Source: Chara braunii
Lineage: Eukaryota > Streptophyta > Charophyceae > Charales > Characeae
DNA length: 26,300 nucleotides
Assembly (NCBI GenBank): GCA_003427395.1
Contig: BFEA01000656.1
Coordinates: 287,886 to 314,185 of the forward strand
Reading direction: 5' to 3'
Each line of letters opens with the position of its first letter. Positions within the stretch are counted from its first letter, which is position 1. This document shows, piece after piece, positions 1-9,975 of the stretch. The translations under genes and the position numbers were made by a program. The notes below the pieces were generated by a model that made no database searches, had not been told where the DNA came from, and saw only the letters and a program-made list of their open reading frames with translations.

Positions 1-34
<34 letters not shown>
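1..34 (-). repeat. Poly(A) tail of the LINE (T-run on the plus strand)
   Basis: The window opens with 34 uninterrupted T residues, which is A34 on the strand that reads the LINE ORF2 remnant. Position and orientation match a retrotransposon tail. The true length is unknown because the window starts inside it. A long unbroken homopolymer suggests either a fairly recent insertion or an assembly break at the homopolymer. Confidence 0.7.
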
Positions 35-38
<4 letters not shown>

Positions 39-554
39 AAACATCCCCCACCTGCGGTGCTAGTGGTACTGATAAGATCAGACACCACTAGCACCCGGGG
101 AGAGGCCCTGTCTATTGGTGGGGAGTATCACCTGCTGGAAAAAGAGTCCAGCGTCCCTTTACATAATGAATACAGAATGAATACAAAATGAATACAGGAA
201 GTTGACTGTGAAACCTGCCAGCATTGATTACTTTGGTATCCAAAGGATTGACTGTGCAGACAGTTAAGGGGGGGGAGGAAACCTCTTCGCCCTTATACCA
301 GGCGCCAGATATCTACTGCTAAAAAACTAGTCCCTCCCTCTTTTTTTAATTACTAAGTAGAAATGAAGAATCAAAACCAAACTTTGATCAATGTAGAGAA
401 CATACCCCTTCCAACATTGATTGCCCTGTATTCCAGGGGATTGACTGAGCAGTGCAAGAAGTACTCCGGAAGAGCAACAGGGAAAGGAAAGTCTCTTCAG
501 TCCATTAGGACCGCCAAATAGAGTCTCTCAACCAAGCTATCCTATCCCTGCGTG

Positions 555-1466
555 TTACCATTGCATTTCTACCATAGCAAACTCGGACGGAGGAAATGGG
601 TCTGGGAAACAATTCGGAGATCTGAGAAAGGCTCCTGGATGAAGTTTGAACCAATCCCGAAAGATGAGATGAAAGTCTTTTTTTAGAGATCCTCCTATCT
701 CTTCTTCCCCTGGCCATTTTACCTCACCCAAGGCCCTCTCTGCAGCGCCCCCCAGCCAGTCCAAGTTAAATTTTGTAATAATTTGTTGAATGTCTTTTTT
801 TAGATGAAGGTTTTGCAACTAAGCTTTAATTCCAGTCCACTTTGCTCTGATGTCTGTTTGTATAAATTGAACAATAAGCTCTTGTGTCTCATGACCGTCT
901 AGGCTCACCTTCTCATATTCTCTAACACATCTTTTATACCATAAAACCCATAGTATTGCCTTACGACCAATTTCGAAGAGATTATTTGAAAATTTGATAA
1001 AGTGAGCTCTAGGGTTTCCCAACGCCCCAACAAAATGGTTTTCCAATCCCAGGGCCAGTCTATACCTGTTATCTCCCTCCAGGTACAATCCCATCTTCTC
1101 CATAGAAGGACCGAGCCCTGACATTGCATGAATATATGTTCAATAGTTTCCCTGTTTTTTTTACTAGGAAAAACGGACAGACAAGTTGTACACCATGGTA
1201 ACGCCAAACCCTGTTGTTCCAATGATGAGTGATCAATCAGCTAGTCATTGGTGGGCAGGCAACGGTGGGCTATCTGCCATTGCAAGGATCGGTCTTTGTT
1301 TAATGTTTTTGAAGAATTTTATGGGTTTGAGCAAATTTATGTCAATATTGATGTGTCTTGCCCACTGTTTCTGTAGTATAGCTGTAATATTCACCTTAGG
1401 GCGGATCAAAGCCACAAAAGATCTTATCGGTTTTCTTTTTCGGTTGTTGACGTGTCTCTCGAACAA
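555..1466 (-). pseudogene. LINE ORF2 C-terminus with zf-RVT-like motif, frameshifted
   Basis: Three consecutive minus-strand frames together make the C-terminal end of a LINE polyprotein. The piece at 1245-1466 (starting MFERHVNN) reads into the frame at 905-1222, which holds PWCTTC, then ETIEHIFMQC and LLWRRW. This C-x2-C ... E-H-x-F-x2-C ... W layout is the zinc-binding region that follows the reverse transcriptase in many plant LINEs. The frame then shifts to 819-1124 (ILWVLWYKRC, a typical Trp-rich tail) and continues in the same frame past a TAG at 819-821 to a stop at 555. At least two frameshifts and one nonsense codon make it a pseudogene. No catalytic RT motif is present in the window. 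Confidence 0.68.
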
Positions 1467-1470
1467 CTGA

Positions 1471-3085
1471 GGATTCGTGTATGTGAGATTTGTTACACAT
1501 GTGCATCGATTGGGCTAACTACGCTAAAATCCCGTTGAAATTATGGAAACGCATGCTTGTCGCTCCTTTAATGAATGATGATAGTCGCTGTGATTGGATC
1601 GAACTCACACTCTTCTTTTTTATCAGTTCACTGGATGGATGAAAGACAATAAAGCACGTAGCATTGTGATTGTTTACTTTTGTGATCGAACAATCGATTG
1701 GGTAGAATCACGTACTCATAGTTTGTGTGTGCCATGTGGACCGATTCTCCCAACCCGACTGGGTGCCGACTCCCCGCATCTCCATCGCAACCATTCCTGT
1801 ATAACGAGGAAAGGACACATGTATGTGAGTGGGACGTACGGGAAGCCGTCGCCAAGATCGGTGGACGTTACTATTTTCTACCTGAGATGAGGTGTTCGGG
1901 GTTTGTGGGCATTGGTTTTGTCATTATCGATACCCACTTTCCCCGTACTCTTTATTATTACCTTTTAACAAATTGATTGTCATCCCGTGGATGACAGTAG
2001 CGCCCTACTGACCCAACACTGTGCAACGATTGTCACCGCACTGAGCGTTATCAGGAGAAGGGGTTCCACTATCGGACATGGGGCAAGGACGGACAAAGGG
2101 AAAGAGCAACCAGGCTGAGACCATCTACGTCGAATTCCTAACTCTGTAGCGAACAACATCGGGACTTAATTCGAAAACAAGATCCCACGTGTGTACCCCC
2201 GCCCTTCCGTTTGAAAAGACGACGAGTAGCTCGTATGGAAGTGCAAAGATACTTTTTGGATTAAGTGAAAATTTGAAAGCAGAGCGCCATTTAGAAATAA
2301 AAAAATCACAATCAATTCAATATAAAATCAAATTACAAAGATTATTTTTGTTGAGAATTGTTCTTTGTTTTTTAACCGCACACTCAATATTGCCAAAAAT
2401 CCTTGGCACACCCCATTTTTCTGTCCTTAAGGGCCTATCCCGCGCAAATTATCACTCCGACGAAGAACATGACAGGGCGTGAGGTTAGAACGTTACAGCC
2501 GCGTGGGAAAATAGCAGGCCTCGGGCGGACCTCTAACCTTTTCGGAGGCCGAAAAGAAGCGACGGCCGCTGATCAGATTTATCAATGACAACCGTCGTGG
2601 GGCCTGGCCTCCAAATTTTCAGGAGTTTGGAAAAACTGCCACTTTTCCCTATTTTCCCAACACTGGCGGAGGTGCTGGTGGTTTAACTGCTTCAAAAAGA
2701 TGTAGAGGTCTTCAGAAGTTCCAATCCAAAGTCGGGTATTGGCCCCAGTATCTTAAGATTCTTAATTGATCTGTAAATTTCTCAAAGGGAAAGTTGGGCC
2801 CAGTTCCCAATATGTGTTGCTCCCCAGAAATAGATTGGAGAAAAGAAGTAAAAAGAAGGATGTAGAAAGGTTGTTTCTCCACCCCACCTAGAAGAATAGT
2901 TACCTATCTTTACTCTTTTCTAGAGGAGAAAGGCTCAGTCTCTCATCCGACAACAGAGAGGCCAGATGGGCTCCTGCTGATTTTTCTTGAACATAAATTA
3001 CTGAATTTGGCCTGGGCCACTGCCCCCTCTGTAATGAAATCATGTAGACATTGCAGAGTCGTTGCAGACTATTGTTGGTAAACAA
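1471..3085. other. Unassigned spacer, no supported gene
   Basis: About 1.6 kb between the LINE remnant and the first Ty3/gypsy fragment. Open frames here are under 100 codons, overlap on both strands and show no recognisable motif. Part of it (about 2240-2400) is AT-rich. The only structured item noticed is a short perfect hairpin at 2538-2556 (CTTTTCGG, 3-base loop, CCGAAAAG). No tRNA, splice-supported exon or repeat partner elsewhere in the window was found. Confidence 0.6.
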
Positions 3086-3098
3086 AACAAAAAAAAAA

Positions 3099-3945
3099 CT
3101 AACCAGTATAAAGTGGATCGGTAAGCATTTGGCAGTCTAGCAATGCGTGTCTACGGGTGCTTCGGGATTTGAACACCATATTGCCCGTGTTTGTCTTCAG
3201 CGATGCAGAGGATATCCGTCTAACCTCCTGCCTTGGTGTGATAGTGGGAAGGCAAAAACATGGCGAACTTGGTGAGTCAATTGACCACCATGAGTATCCC
3301 ATCCATACCGGTCCTGTGATTGGGAAACTGCCTGGTGATGTCCATGGCAATCGATTTCCGTTGTCATAAGGGGACCGGTAATGGTCGCAACTCGCCGAAC
3401 GAACGATGCAGGATTTGCAACGCTGGCAAACCTCCCATGACTCGCAATAGCGTGTGACATCGTCGAGAAGGCCGGGCCACCAAAAGGGCTCGCGAAGTCG
3501 GCCAATAGTACGATTAACTCCAAAGTGTCCGGTGGCGGGAGCGTCGTGGAACTCGCCAAGAAGCTGCGTACGCAAATGTGAATCACTTGGCACGCAAAAA
3601 AGATCTTTCCCCCGCGAGTGGACTAGCAAATATCCCTCTTGGATCCGATAATGCGATGGCACCAAATTTGGAAAGGAGCAATTCGTGCACTTGTTGCGAA
3701 ACTTGGGGTCGACTTGGTAGTCGTGGATGAAGCTGTCCCGCAAGTCGTCGTCAACCTCGAACGCCGAGTAGACCGCGGTACAGAGGTCCGAGAGTCGTGA
3801 AAGAACGTCCGCAAAACGGTTTGAATTTCCCTGAATGTGATCGGGGAAAAAGTCAAACTGGACAATGAAAGTCATCCAGCAAGCGATGGTACTATTAACC
3901 ATGTCTTGGGTCTTGCAAAAAGACAAACGGATTGTTATCAGTTAC
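3099..3945 (-). pseudogene. Ty3/gypsy pol fragment: RNase H end and integrase N-half
   Basis: The minus strand carries the tail of an RNase H domain, with a TDNNPFVFLQ-like segment near 3942 that reaches the main frame only through a shift, then a HIQGNSNRFADVLSRL motif. An H2C2 integrase zinc-binding module follows: GHFGVNRT, a WWPG turn, and the pair C-x2-C in CESWEVCQRC. The catalytic core is present but scattered over other frames: an AMDIT stretch with the likely first Asp lies in a third frame near 3345, followed by a NSLTKFA-type stretch broken by TGA, and LTDPLYTG near 3105 resembles the second-Asp region. The fragment stops there, so the last catalytic Glu and any chromodomain are missing. 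It faces away from the plus-strand element that begins at 3989. It is non-functional; the Ty3/gypsy assignment is secure. Confidence 0.85.
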
Positions 3946-3988
3946 CCATCAGAATTAACTTCGACCAAAAAGAAAATGCCGCCACCAC
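3946..3988. other. Head-to-head junction between two Ty3/gypsy fragments
   Basis: To the left, the minus-strand fragment begins at mid-RNase H. To the right, the plus-strand element begins mid-RT. Both are truncated on their 5' sides, and about 40 to 60 bases separate them. The spacer (for example ACCAAAAAGAAAATGCCGCC) shows no recognisable LTR end, poly(A) or inverted repeat. Inversion, end-joining repair, or one insertion into another followed by deletion are all possible. Confidence 0.6.
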
Positions 3989-4347
3989 TTGAGCGCGTGT
4001 ATGAAGGCCAATAATTCCTTCCGTGCCCTTTACGAGTTTACCGTAATGCCCTTCGGTCTCACGAACGCACCGGCCACCTTCCAAAGCCTCATGGACAAAG
4101 TCCTCCACGAATACATTGGCCGGTTCGTGGTGGTCTACCTCGATGACATACTAATCTTCAGCAAGTCCATGGAGGAACACCTCAGCACCTTGAGGAAGTA
4201 CTGACCATCCTCAAGAAGACGCAACTCCATCTCAACTTAGAGAAATCTGAGTTTGGGAAGGATAATGTCATCTATCTTGGGCACCGGTTGTCTGCTGCAG
4301 GCCTAGAGCCTGAGGCAACCAAGGTGGAGGTCATACGCAACTGGCCT
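3989..4347 (+). pseudogene. Reverse transcriptase, C-terminal half (Ty3/gypsy)
   Basis: The frame from 3989 shows [16 protein letters not shown], the fingers/palm motif of Ty3/gypsy RTs, and [13 protein letters not shown], in which YLDD is the catalytic YxDD box. Residues normally found just upstream of the PFGL motif are partly deleted, and everything before is missing. Around 4170-4200 the frame shifts: the 3989 frame ends at 4204, while conserved sequence continues one frame over as LNLEKSEFG and VIYLGHRLS, up to a TAG at 4348-4350 just after IRNWP. The protein would copy element RNA into cDNA if intact; this one cannot. RT identity is certain from the motifs. Confidence 0.9.
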
Positions 4348-4350
4348 TAG

Positions 4351-4917
4351 CACGTGAATGTTCGTGAACTGTGCTCTTTTCTTGGTCTCGCGTCATACTA
4401 TCGGAAGTTTGTACCCCGCTTCTCCATTGTTGCGCGTCCACTGTCTCGATTGAGAAGTAAGGATGTTCCCTATTTTTGGGATACCGCGTGCACGAACGCC
4501 TTTCAAGCTTTGAAAGACGCCTTGGTAAGTTACCCAGTACTCCGCATTGCAGATCCCAAACTGACATTCGTAGTTACTACGGATGCAAGTCAGTATGGAA
4601 TCGGCGCAGTGTTGCAGCAAGATGACGGTGATGGCTTGCGGCCGCTCGAATTCTACAGCAAACGCATGCCCAGCGTAAAGGTAGCCACTTCCACCTATAT
4701 GCGCGAGCTCTATGCTTTGCGTACGACTTTGGACCATTGAAAGCACTATCTTTTGGGACGCCACTTCGAAGTGTTCTCAGATCATGAGACCTGAAGTGAA
4801 TCAAGGAACAAACTACCCTGTCCCCTACGTTAATTCGCTGGTTCCATGAAATTGACATCTTTGACTTTGAGTTGAAACACAAAAAAGGTTGTTATAATCA
4901 ATTCGCTGACGCATTAT
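4351..4917 (+). pseudogene. RT connection and RNase H domain (Ty3/gypsy)
   Basis: After the TAG, the frame resumes with NVRELCSFLGLASYYRKFV, the conserved segment joining RT and RNase H. RNase H follows with TTDASQYGIGAVLQQ (first Asp at about residue 77 of the frame at 4354) and MRELYA (Glu at about residue 118). Another acidic residue appears in FSDHET near 4785, beyond a TGA at 4738. A one-base deletion after SDHET and a further TGA come next, and the domain ends with the H-x-x-G ... ADALSR signature at about 4883-4920. RNase H removes RNA from RNA-DNA hybrids during element replication. The catalytic pattern is visible but spread over three broken pieces. Confidence 0.88.
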
Positions 4918-5579
4918 CTCGCCACCCTGAGTACATGACTTGCCTTGTGAAATCCTACGACCTCCGGAAGAAACTGAAGGAGGAGCTCGTAGAGGAGACA
5001 ACTAAGGATCCGGAACTTAGTCCCCTCCTTGAGCGGTTGCGGGCTGATCCTAGTAGTCAGCCTGATTTTCACAAATATGGAGGACTGATTTTCCGTCGCT
5101 ACGGGAACCACGACCACTTGTGTGTGCCCAACCATGAGCCTCTCCGCACACATTTTCTGGATTTGGCTCATGGCCGGAGCGGACACTTCGGCATGGCAAA
5201 GACGTACGCAAATCTGCTGCGACAGTTTGATTGGCCTGGCATGAAAGGGACTGCTGAAAAGTTTGTGGTTGAGTGTCAAGTCTGTCAACGAATCAAACCA
5301 TGCAAACAAAAGCCCATGGGGCTACTCGCACCCCTTCCCATTCCCGATGGTCCCGGGGAGTCCGTCTCCATCGACTTCACCGACATGGGAAAGGTGAGTA
5401 AGAACGGCTACTCACAAGTCATGGTGATTGTTGACCGATTCTCTAAGTTTCTCAATCTGATCCCTTTGTTGCCGCACGCCCCAACAGAATTAGTGATTCA
5501 CGAGTTCCAACAGAAGTACATTCTGCAGTTCGGGACCCTGAAGACTCTCGTAAGCAATCGGGACCCCGTGCTTCATTAG
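4872..5579 (+). pseudogene. Integrase zinc finger and core, first part (Ty3/gypsy)
   Basis: This 235-codon frame starts in the RNase H tail (FADALSRHPEY). It runs through an H2C2 zinc-binding module, H100-x4-H105-x29-C135-x2-C138, containing SGHFGMAKTY and WPGMKG, into the integrase catalytic core. The first core Asp is D168 in SIDFTDMG; VIVDRFSKF follows; the second Asp is about D231 in SNRDP. A one-base insertion near 5565 ends the frame at 5579, although conserved sequence (EWKDFTSHLGIRL) continues one frame over into the next piece. Integrase joins element cDNA to chromosomal DNA. The break lies between the second Asp and the Glu of the DDE triad. Confidence 0.9.
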
Positions 5580-5625
5580 TACTGAATGGAAGGACTTCAC
5601 GTCTCATCTGGGGATCAGGCTGTGT

Positions 5626-6522
5626 ATGACAACTGGCCGACACCCTGAAGCCAACGGTTTGGCTGAAGAAATCAACCAGACTGTGTTCCAACTTCTCCGC
5701 GCTTTGATTATCCCGGATCAGGAAACATGGGATGATGAGCTGTATTCCGTTAGGGGGTTGTACAACAACTCCATCCATTCTGCCACTGGCATGGCACCTA
5801 ACAGGCTGCATCTCGGTTGGCAGATCCGTAATCCGCTCTCCTACCTATTCCCTGAGCAGCCAGCTGGTATAACACCCGGCAGGCCTAGCTTCAGGGCCAA
5901 GTATGATCGCTTGCTCAAGGTTGCCATTGCAGCCATGACCAAGCGACAACATGCCATGATCCATCACTCGAACAAGGGGCGCCGACCGTCGGACATTCAG
6001 GTAGGAAGCTATGTCTGGGTCAAGATGTCTGAATTCTCAGAAGAAGAAGGGGTCTCTCGCAAACTTATCCCACTCTATTACGGACCGTGGGAAGTTTTGG
6101 ATGTGATTGGCGAAGACCACTTTGGCCCTTCGTACGTAGTTGATGTGCCAGCCCATTTGCGCACATACCTTGCGTTCCATGCATCGAAACTGTACCTCCA
6201 CCGTGATGCTAAGACGTTCGACTATCGCGAAGACATGATCCCTCGTGCGATCAAAGGCGGGCATGAGATAGACAAAATCAAACAGCACGTAGGGAAGGGA
6301 CGCAACAGACAGTACCAAGTTCACTTCATGTATCACCCATTAGACGATCTGTACTGGATTTCCAAACAGGAACTGCTACACAGTGCACCGCTCGTTGTCA
6401 AAGCCTACGAGCGACAAATCGCCACTAACGCTGTACCTACTGCAAGACTCACTGCAACAGAGTACTCTAGAAACCTCTTTGCCTTGCTTGCTTACGATGC
6501 GTTTATCGAGGACTCAGAATGA
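5626..6522 (+). pseudogene. Integrase C-terminal part with GPY/F-like module and chromodomain
   Basis: This is the longest intact piece of the element, 298 codons. The DDE Glu is E14 in HPEANGLAEEINQ, about 35 residues after the second Asp once the upstream frame break is allowed for. A helical region (MTKRQHAMIHHSNKGRRPSD) leads into VGSYVWVKMSEF and YYGPWEVLDVIG, the GPY/F-type module. FHASKLYLH precedes a chromodomain at about 6264-6420 (GHEIDKIKQHV, QYQVHFMYHP, YWISKQELLHSAP). Chromodomains bind histone marks and are thought to steer chromoviruses to heterochromatin. The true start lies upstream; ATG at 5626 is only the first Met in frame. Its partner at 18499-19516 shares the same layout. 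Confidence 0.9.
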
Positions 6523-6550
6523 GTTACTTGCTCGAAGGGACCTCGCTCTT

Positions 6551-6563
6551 GAGGGGGGAGTAG
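6551..6563 (+). other. Polypurine tract next to the LTR start
   Basis: GAGGGGGGAG at 6551-6560 lies 29 bases after the chromodomain stop and is followed by TAG and then TGTGATGACCCG. A G-rich polypurine tract directly before a TG-starting LTR is the plus-strand primer site of LTR retrotransposons. Both position and sequence fit well. Confidence 0.75.
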
Positions 6564-7402
6564 TGTGATGACCCGTCCAAACATGGACTGAAACACACAG
6601 CTGATTTATGAGTTTTGCCCATAGACTGAATGCCCTGCTGAGTTTCCCGCTTGCTACTAAGTCTGTGTGCACGCTTGCTGGACTGCATGTCTGTCTGAGT
6701 GCTGGTTGGCTTGAGTGTGTGTGTGGCCCGCAAGGGCACTTGCTCGTTCATTGGGCCCTCAGGGCCGGTACTTACCTGTGGCCGTGACATTGAGGGATTG
6801 CAGCAGGAAAAAGACTCAAGTAGCGGGTAGGCTGGTACCGCACCCTGAAGGGGTAGATGTGCGGGTACTGGAGGCCGAGCAGAAGAAGACAAAAGTGGCA
6901 TTTTAGAGGCCCAGTAGTTGTAGGTTAGGTCTAGGTGGATACCAGTCCAACCAGTCTGGGTCTAGGGCCTGTACGGGCAATGTCAGAGTCTGCAATGATG
7001 TTTCCCTCCGAAAGGGAGGAGGTACCGGTTGCTTGGAAGGCCGAGCGGCCTGGAAGTCACCGCCCGAAGAGGCAAGCAGGCCGCTATATCTCCCGGTCGG
7101 GCGAAGACCCGGCCTCTTTTTCGGTGTGCAAGTTTGGCGACACACTGGTGGAGCGCTGGCTGGAGCAGCGCTGCTGGGGAGGAAGGAGAAGGACACTAGG
7201 GAGGAAGAAGGTAGGAAGGGGGGGGAGCGCCAGGGGTACTTACCTGGCTATGGTGGCAGCCATCTTCATCACCTTGGTGGGCGCTGCAGCAGGGAGTCTC
7301 CCAACTGGGGAGAGCCACACCAAGAAGCTTCGAGGCAGGGTCAGGCATGGCGGCCTGCAGCAGCCATAGCTGCTTTGGGTTGTCCTTTGGGCATCTGGGC
7401 AA

Positions 7403-8130
7403 GGCCTAGTAGTCCGCCATAGCCTCGGCCTATGAGAGTGAAGAGGGGGAGAGGCGGCCATGGCTATGGTGGACCTCAAGTGATACCTGCAGTAGAAGAG
7501 GAACTCCGACATTGATTCTGGATCAGCCATTCAACATTGTATTATTATTTCTTGTATGAATAAGAGAAGGGGGAGATAAGGAGGAGGAGATTGTTGGGCA
7601 AAGAAGAAGAGCCTTGCCATTTGTCTATGCTGGTGTACTTCATCTTCTTCTTCTAATCCTCGCTCTCCTCTCAAGTTCATTCATTTCTTTCTGCAATTGG
7701 GCGGCATTGTAATATCTGATGGATGTGTATCTCGAAATTGGCCAGGATCATAACATAATAAAGTCGTTTGAACATCGGGGCCAGGCCGCAGTAGTCGCCA
7801 ATAGCCCACCTACTGTAGAGAGGAGGAAGAAGGTGTAGGCCGTGGCTATGGTGGACCTCATGTCCTGTTGGCAGAAAGGAGGAGATTCGGACATTGGTTC
7901 TGGTTCACTCTTCCATTGTTATCATTATTATTTAGATATTGAATGAAGAGGTTGCGAGAGATAAGGAGGTTGAAGTGACATGGCGAGTTGGAGGGGAAAT
8001 TTGACATAGGTCTTTGCTGGTGTATATCTTCTTCTTCTTCCCTTCTTTATTCTTCTTTCTGTGTCTATTTCTCTTTCCAAGTTCTTTCATTTAATTTGCA
8101 ATTGAAAGACACTGTCTTTGTTTGTGTCAT
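7403..8130 (+). repeat. Diverged tandem duplication of about 380 bp inside copy A
   Basis: Two units, about 7403-7780 and 7784-8130, share the same ordered landmarks: GCCTAGTAGTCCGCCATAGC against GCAGTAGTCGCCAATAGC, then GGCTATGGTGGACCTCA in both, a GACATTG(A/G)TTCTGG block, TTATTATT, GAGATAAGGAGG, TTTG(T/C)T(A/G)TGCTGGTGTA, a CTTCTTCTTC run, and AAGTTC(A/T)TTCATTT followed by TGCAATT. Identity is roughly two thirds by eye. The second unit flows directly into the block conserved with 20574-20645. Confidence 0.75.
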
Positions 8131-8162
8131 TGCACTTCGAAATAGCCCTTGAAATAGCAATT

Positions 8163-9113
8163 TGCAAGGAATATGAGTGAGAACGATATACAGAAAACCA
8201 AGTTGCGAAATCACACAGATGTCCAAGTAGTCGTGTACAAGCAGAGAGCACAAATGCCCCGAGATTCCATCCAAATAAGAGCAATACAATGAACTCATGA
8301 GCCAATGTTCAAGCCCTCAGGCCACACCAACACAGTATCCAATGTCGCTCCTCTCTGTCTGGCACCCAGCGCCCAGCCTACACTACTTGCCTATCCTAGT
8401 ACTATATCCGAATTCACGCAACAGGCTGACTTCGGCTTTGAAGACCAATGTACATGACGTCAACACCATAGTCGACCTCCCTCATGCACCAGGTACGTAT
8501 CTCGTCTCCCCTCATCAGACCCTGTCCACCCACACTCGCCTCCTTCCTGAAGACCACCGATTGCCCTCTTACCCCCTAGCGCCCTGCAGCCCAGCTATGG
8601 CTGCCTGCGCTCCGCTGCCCAGCAGCGCCCCTCTCACCTCTCAAGCGCCCGCACACACCCTGGGCGCTAACGCAGCATGCAGCCTATCGTGCAGCAATGC
8701 AGCAGCGTGACCTCAATGCCTGCTTGGGCCAGAATCCTGACCCTGGCTGCCTCCTTCCCTATATGGAAGTGGCAGCCTCTGTTTGGCTGCATGTGGCCTG
8801 GCTGGGGAGCTTCCAGTAGCTTCCGGTCAGGCCCCAGTGCCTGCGCCCAGGCCCAGCTGTGCAGTTGAGGCCCTTTACAGTTGGGCAGAAGCCAGTATTT
8901 CCAGACTTGGGCCGTTTGCTGCATTTGCACAGGACCCGGGGTATATACGTCGACAATGCTGCTTTTTCGTAGGCCTGTAGCCAATTCGTGATGTATCTGC
9001 CTTGCATTGTGTGTGTGTGCCCAGGCGCAACTACCACGGCCTGGGCTCAACTGTACGGCGCAGCACAGAGGGCTCACGCTTCCTCTCAACCAACTGGCGT
9101 GCTGGAACTGCCT
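8163..9113 (+). repeat. Conserved block of the GC-rich repeat family, copy A
   Basis: This block aligns in order with 20574 to about 21300. Examples: GCAAGGAATATGAG against GCAAGGAAAAATGAG; AGTAGTCGTG against AGATAGTCGTG; GAGCCAATGTTC against GTGACAATGTTC; GACGTCAACA in both; CACCAGGTA(C/T)GT(A/C)TCTCGT; CTATGGCTGCCTGC; CCTATATGGAAGTG; CTTCCGGT(C)AGG(C/A)CCC. Its right end (9082-9113, CTCTCAACCAACTGGCG then AACTGCCT) matches 22682-22713 and the minus strand of 26063-26091. This establishes a multi-copy family independent of any gene call. Confidence 0.8.
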
Positions 9114-9460
9114 AAGTACCAACGTATGGAAAATGTCAAATTTTGGCCTCTGGTGAATATTCAGGCCCGCCGAGGGCTCAGTCCTCGCAAAGCAAATTTC
9201 TCTTGGATCATAACAAGTATATATCAATTGACCCAAGAGTCTTCCATCCCCGCAACCCCTCCCCTAACACCCATCCCCACCCATGACCTGCCTGCACGCA
9301 ACCCCCCTTCTCCCCCTTCCCCCCTCCCTTCGCTACAAACTGCCACGCACTTGTCCCTCTCACCACCCAACCAGCAAGCATGCATTGCAACCTTTTGTTT
9401 CTTCTTGCTTCTTTCAAAACTTCTCTTTTTTCTACAACTTGCCTGAGGACCAAGCCCATC

Positions 9461-9520
9461 TTGGCTGTATGGTACATGCATGTAACTTTTTGTAAGCAGA
9501 TCCTGAGTTTGAATCCAGGA
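9461..9520 (+). repeat. tRNA-derived SINE-like head (box A and box B)
   Basis: TTGGCTGTATGG (9461-9472) resembles RNA polymerase III box A and GAGTTTGAATCC (9505-9516) resembles box B. The spacing is right for a tRNA promoter, but there is no full cloverleaf. A short body follows, ending in AT-rich sequence near 9680. Both boxes differ from consensus at about two positions. It could be a decayed SINE or coincidence. Confidence 0.35.
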
Positions 9521-9756
9521 GGAAACAAATGGATAAAGTAACAACTTGCCTGCACTCGTGTCGCATTTGCAAGCCTAATCGAAGTGTCATACCAGCACCG
9601 TGCATATGAGTGGTCTGCTCTCGACAATGCAGCATTCCCGCGCTGTTGGACACACCATGCCAAATAGAATGAAGCAGTATTTTTTAAGGATTAAAAAACA
9701 AGGATGCTCCAGTCCATGGACCAGCAAATCACATACAGAGAAAAACATGACACGAA

Positions 9757-9930
9757 AGAAAGAGAAAGAAAGGGAGAGAGAGAGGGGGGGGGAGGGAAGA
9801 GGGATTGGCAAAAAACAGACATCCAAAAAAAAACAGACTTAAAAAAAAACAGACTTGAAAAAAAACAGACTTAAAAAAAAAACAGACTTGACAAAAAACA
9901 GACTTCAAAAAAAAAACGGACTTGAAAAAA
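9757..9930 (+). repeat. Polypurine tract and A(n)CAGACTT minisatellite
   Basis: A GA-rich tract (9757-9800, ending in a run of nine G) passes into about seven units of A(5-10)CAGACTT plus one variable base, with a period of 15 to 18 bases, over about 9810-9925. One unit reads CGGACTT. A second purine stretch follows, up to the SINE-like head at 9976. The repeat is unambiguous; function is unknown. Confidence 0.9.
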
Positions 9931-9975
9931 GAGGGAAAAAAAAGAGGGAGCCAGAAAAAGACACAAGCAGTGGAT

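Larger units (their letters stand above)
1..1466 (-). mobile_element. LINE (non-LTR retrotransposon), 5'-truncated 3' end
   Basis: Read on the minus strand, this stretch has the order of a LINE tail: the end of ORF2 with a zf-RVT-type Cys/His motif, a Trp-rich C-terminal extension, about 550 bases of untranslated sequence, and a poly(A) tail seen as 34 T residues at the window edge. No reverse transcriptase core is present, so the copy is 5'-truncated, as is usual for target-primed insertion. The 5' edge near 1466 is only where recognisable coding stops; no target-site duplication can be checked because the 3' flank lies outside the window. Frame changes and an in-frame TAG show it is dead. 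The class call is fairly safe; the clade is not determined. Confidence 0.72.
3989..6563 (+). mobile_element. Ty3/gypsy chromovirus, 5'-truncated internal region
   Basis: The domain order is that of a chromovirus pol: late RT, RNase H, integrase zinc finger, integrase core, GPY/F-like module, chromodomain, stop, polypurine tract. The 5' LTR, primer binding site, gag, protease and the first half of RT are absent. The reading frame is broken by at least three frameshifts (about 4170-4200, 4790 and 5565) and by in-frame stops (TAG at 4348, TGA at 4738 and about 4799). Two of the stops are TGA where family conservation expects Trp TGG, that is G-to-A changes. The 3' half from 5626 to 6522 is an unbroken 298-codon frame. 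Overall it is a dead copy with a well-preserved 3' end. Confidence 0.9.
6564..9200 (+). repeat. LTR-like GC-rich repeat, copy A (putative chromovirus 3' LTR)
   Basis: The sequence begins with TGTGATGACCCG right after the polypurine tract, as a 3' LTR should. No matching 5' LTR lies in the window, so the right edge is uncertain; 9200 is where similarity to other copies fades. It is rich in GGCC/GGCCC, has a T-rich middle (CTTCTTCTTCTTCCC near 8030) and shares ordered blocks with 19559-22810 and with the minus strand of 25930-26300. Open frames here overlap on both strands and have no domain, so they are treated as chance. At about 2.6 kb this would be long for an LTR, and part of it may be a separate repeat. 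Confidence 0.55.

Noticed and set aside
1-34. Vector or cDNA poly(T) artefact
   Set aside because: The run fits the strand and position expected for the LINE tail; an artefact cannot be excluded but is not needed.
3157-3651. Plus-strand frames over the integrase fragment
   Set aside because: They are shadows of the minus-strand Ty3/gypsy integrase, whose motifs are clear.
6935-7530. Overlapping frames of 96 to 144 codons on both strands
   Set aside because: They lie in the LTR-like GC-rich repeat, overlap each other on both strands and have no domain; long frames are expected in stop-poor GC-rich DNA.
8667-9236. A 189-codon minus-strand frame
   Set aside because: It covers a repeat-family block that aligns at DNA level with 20.6-21.3 kb, where the frame is not preserved.
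9810-9930. CRISPR-like array of repeats
   Set aside because: Units are 15-18 bases and contiguous, with no unique spacers; it is a minisatellite in a eukaryotic setting.
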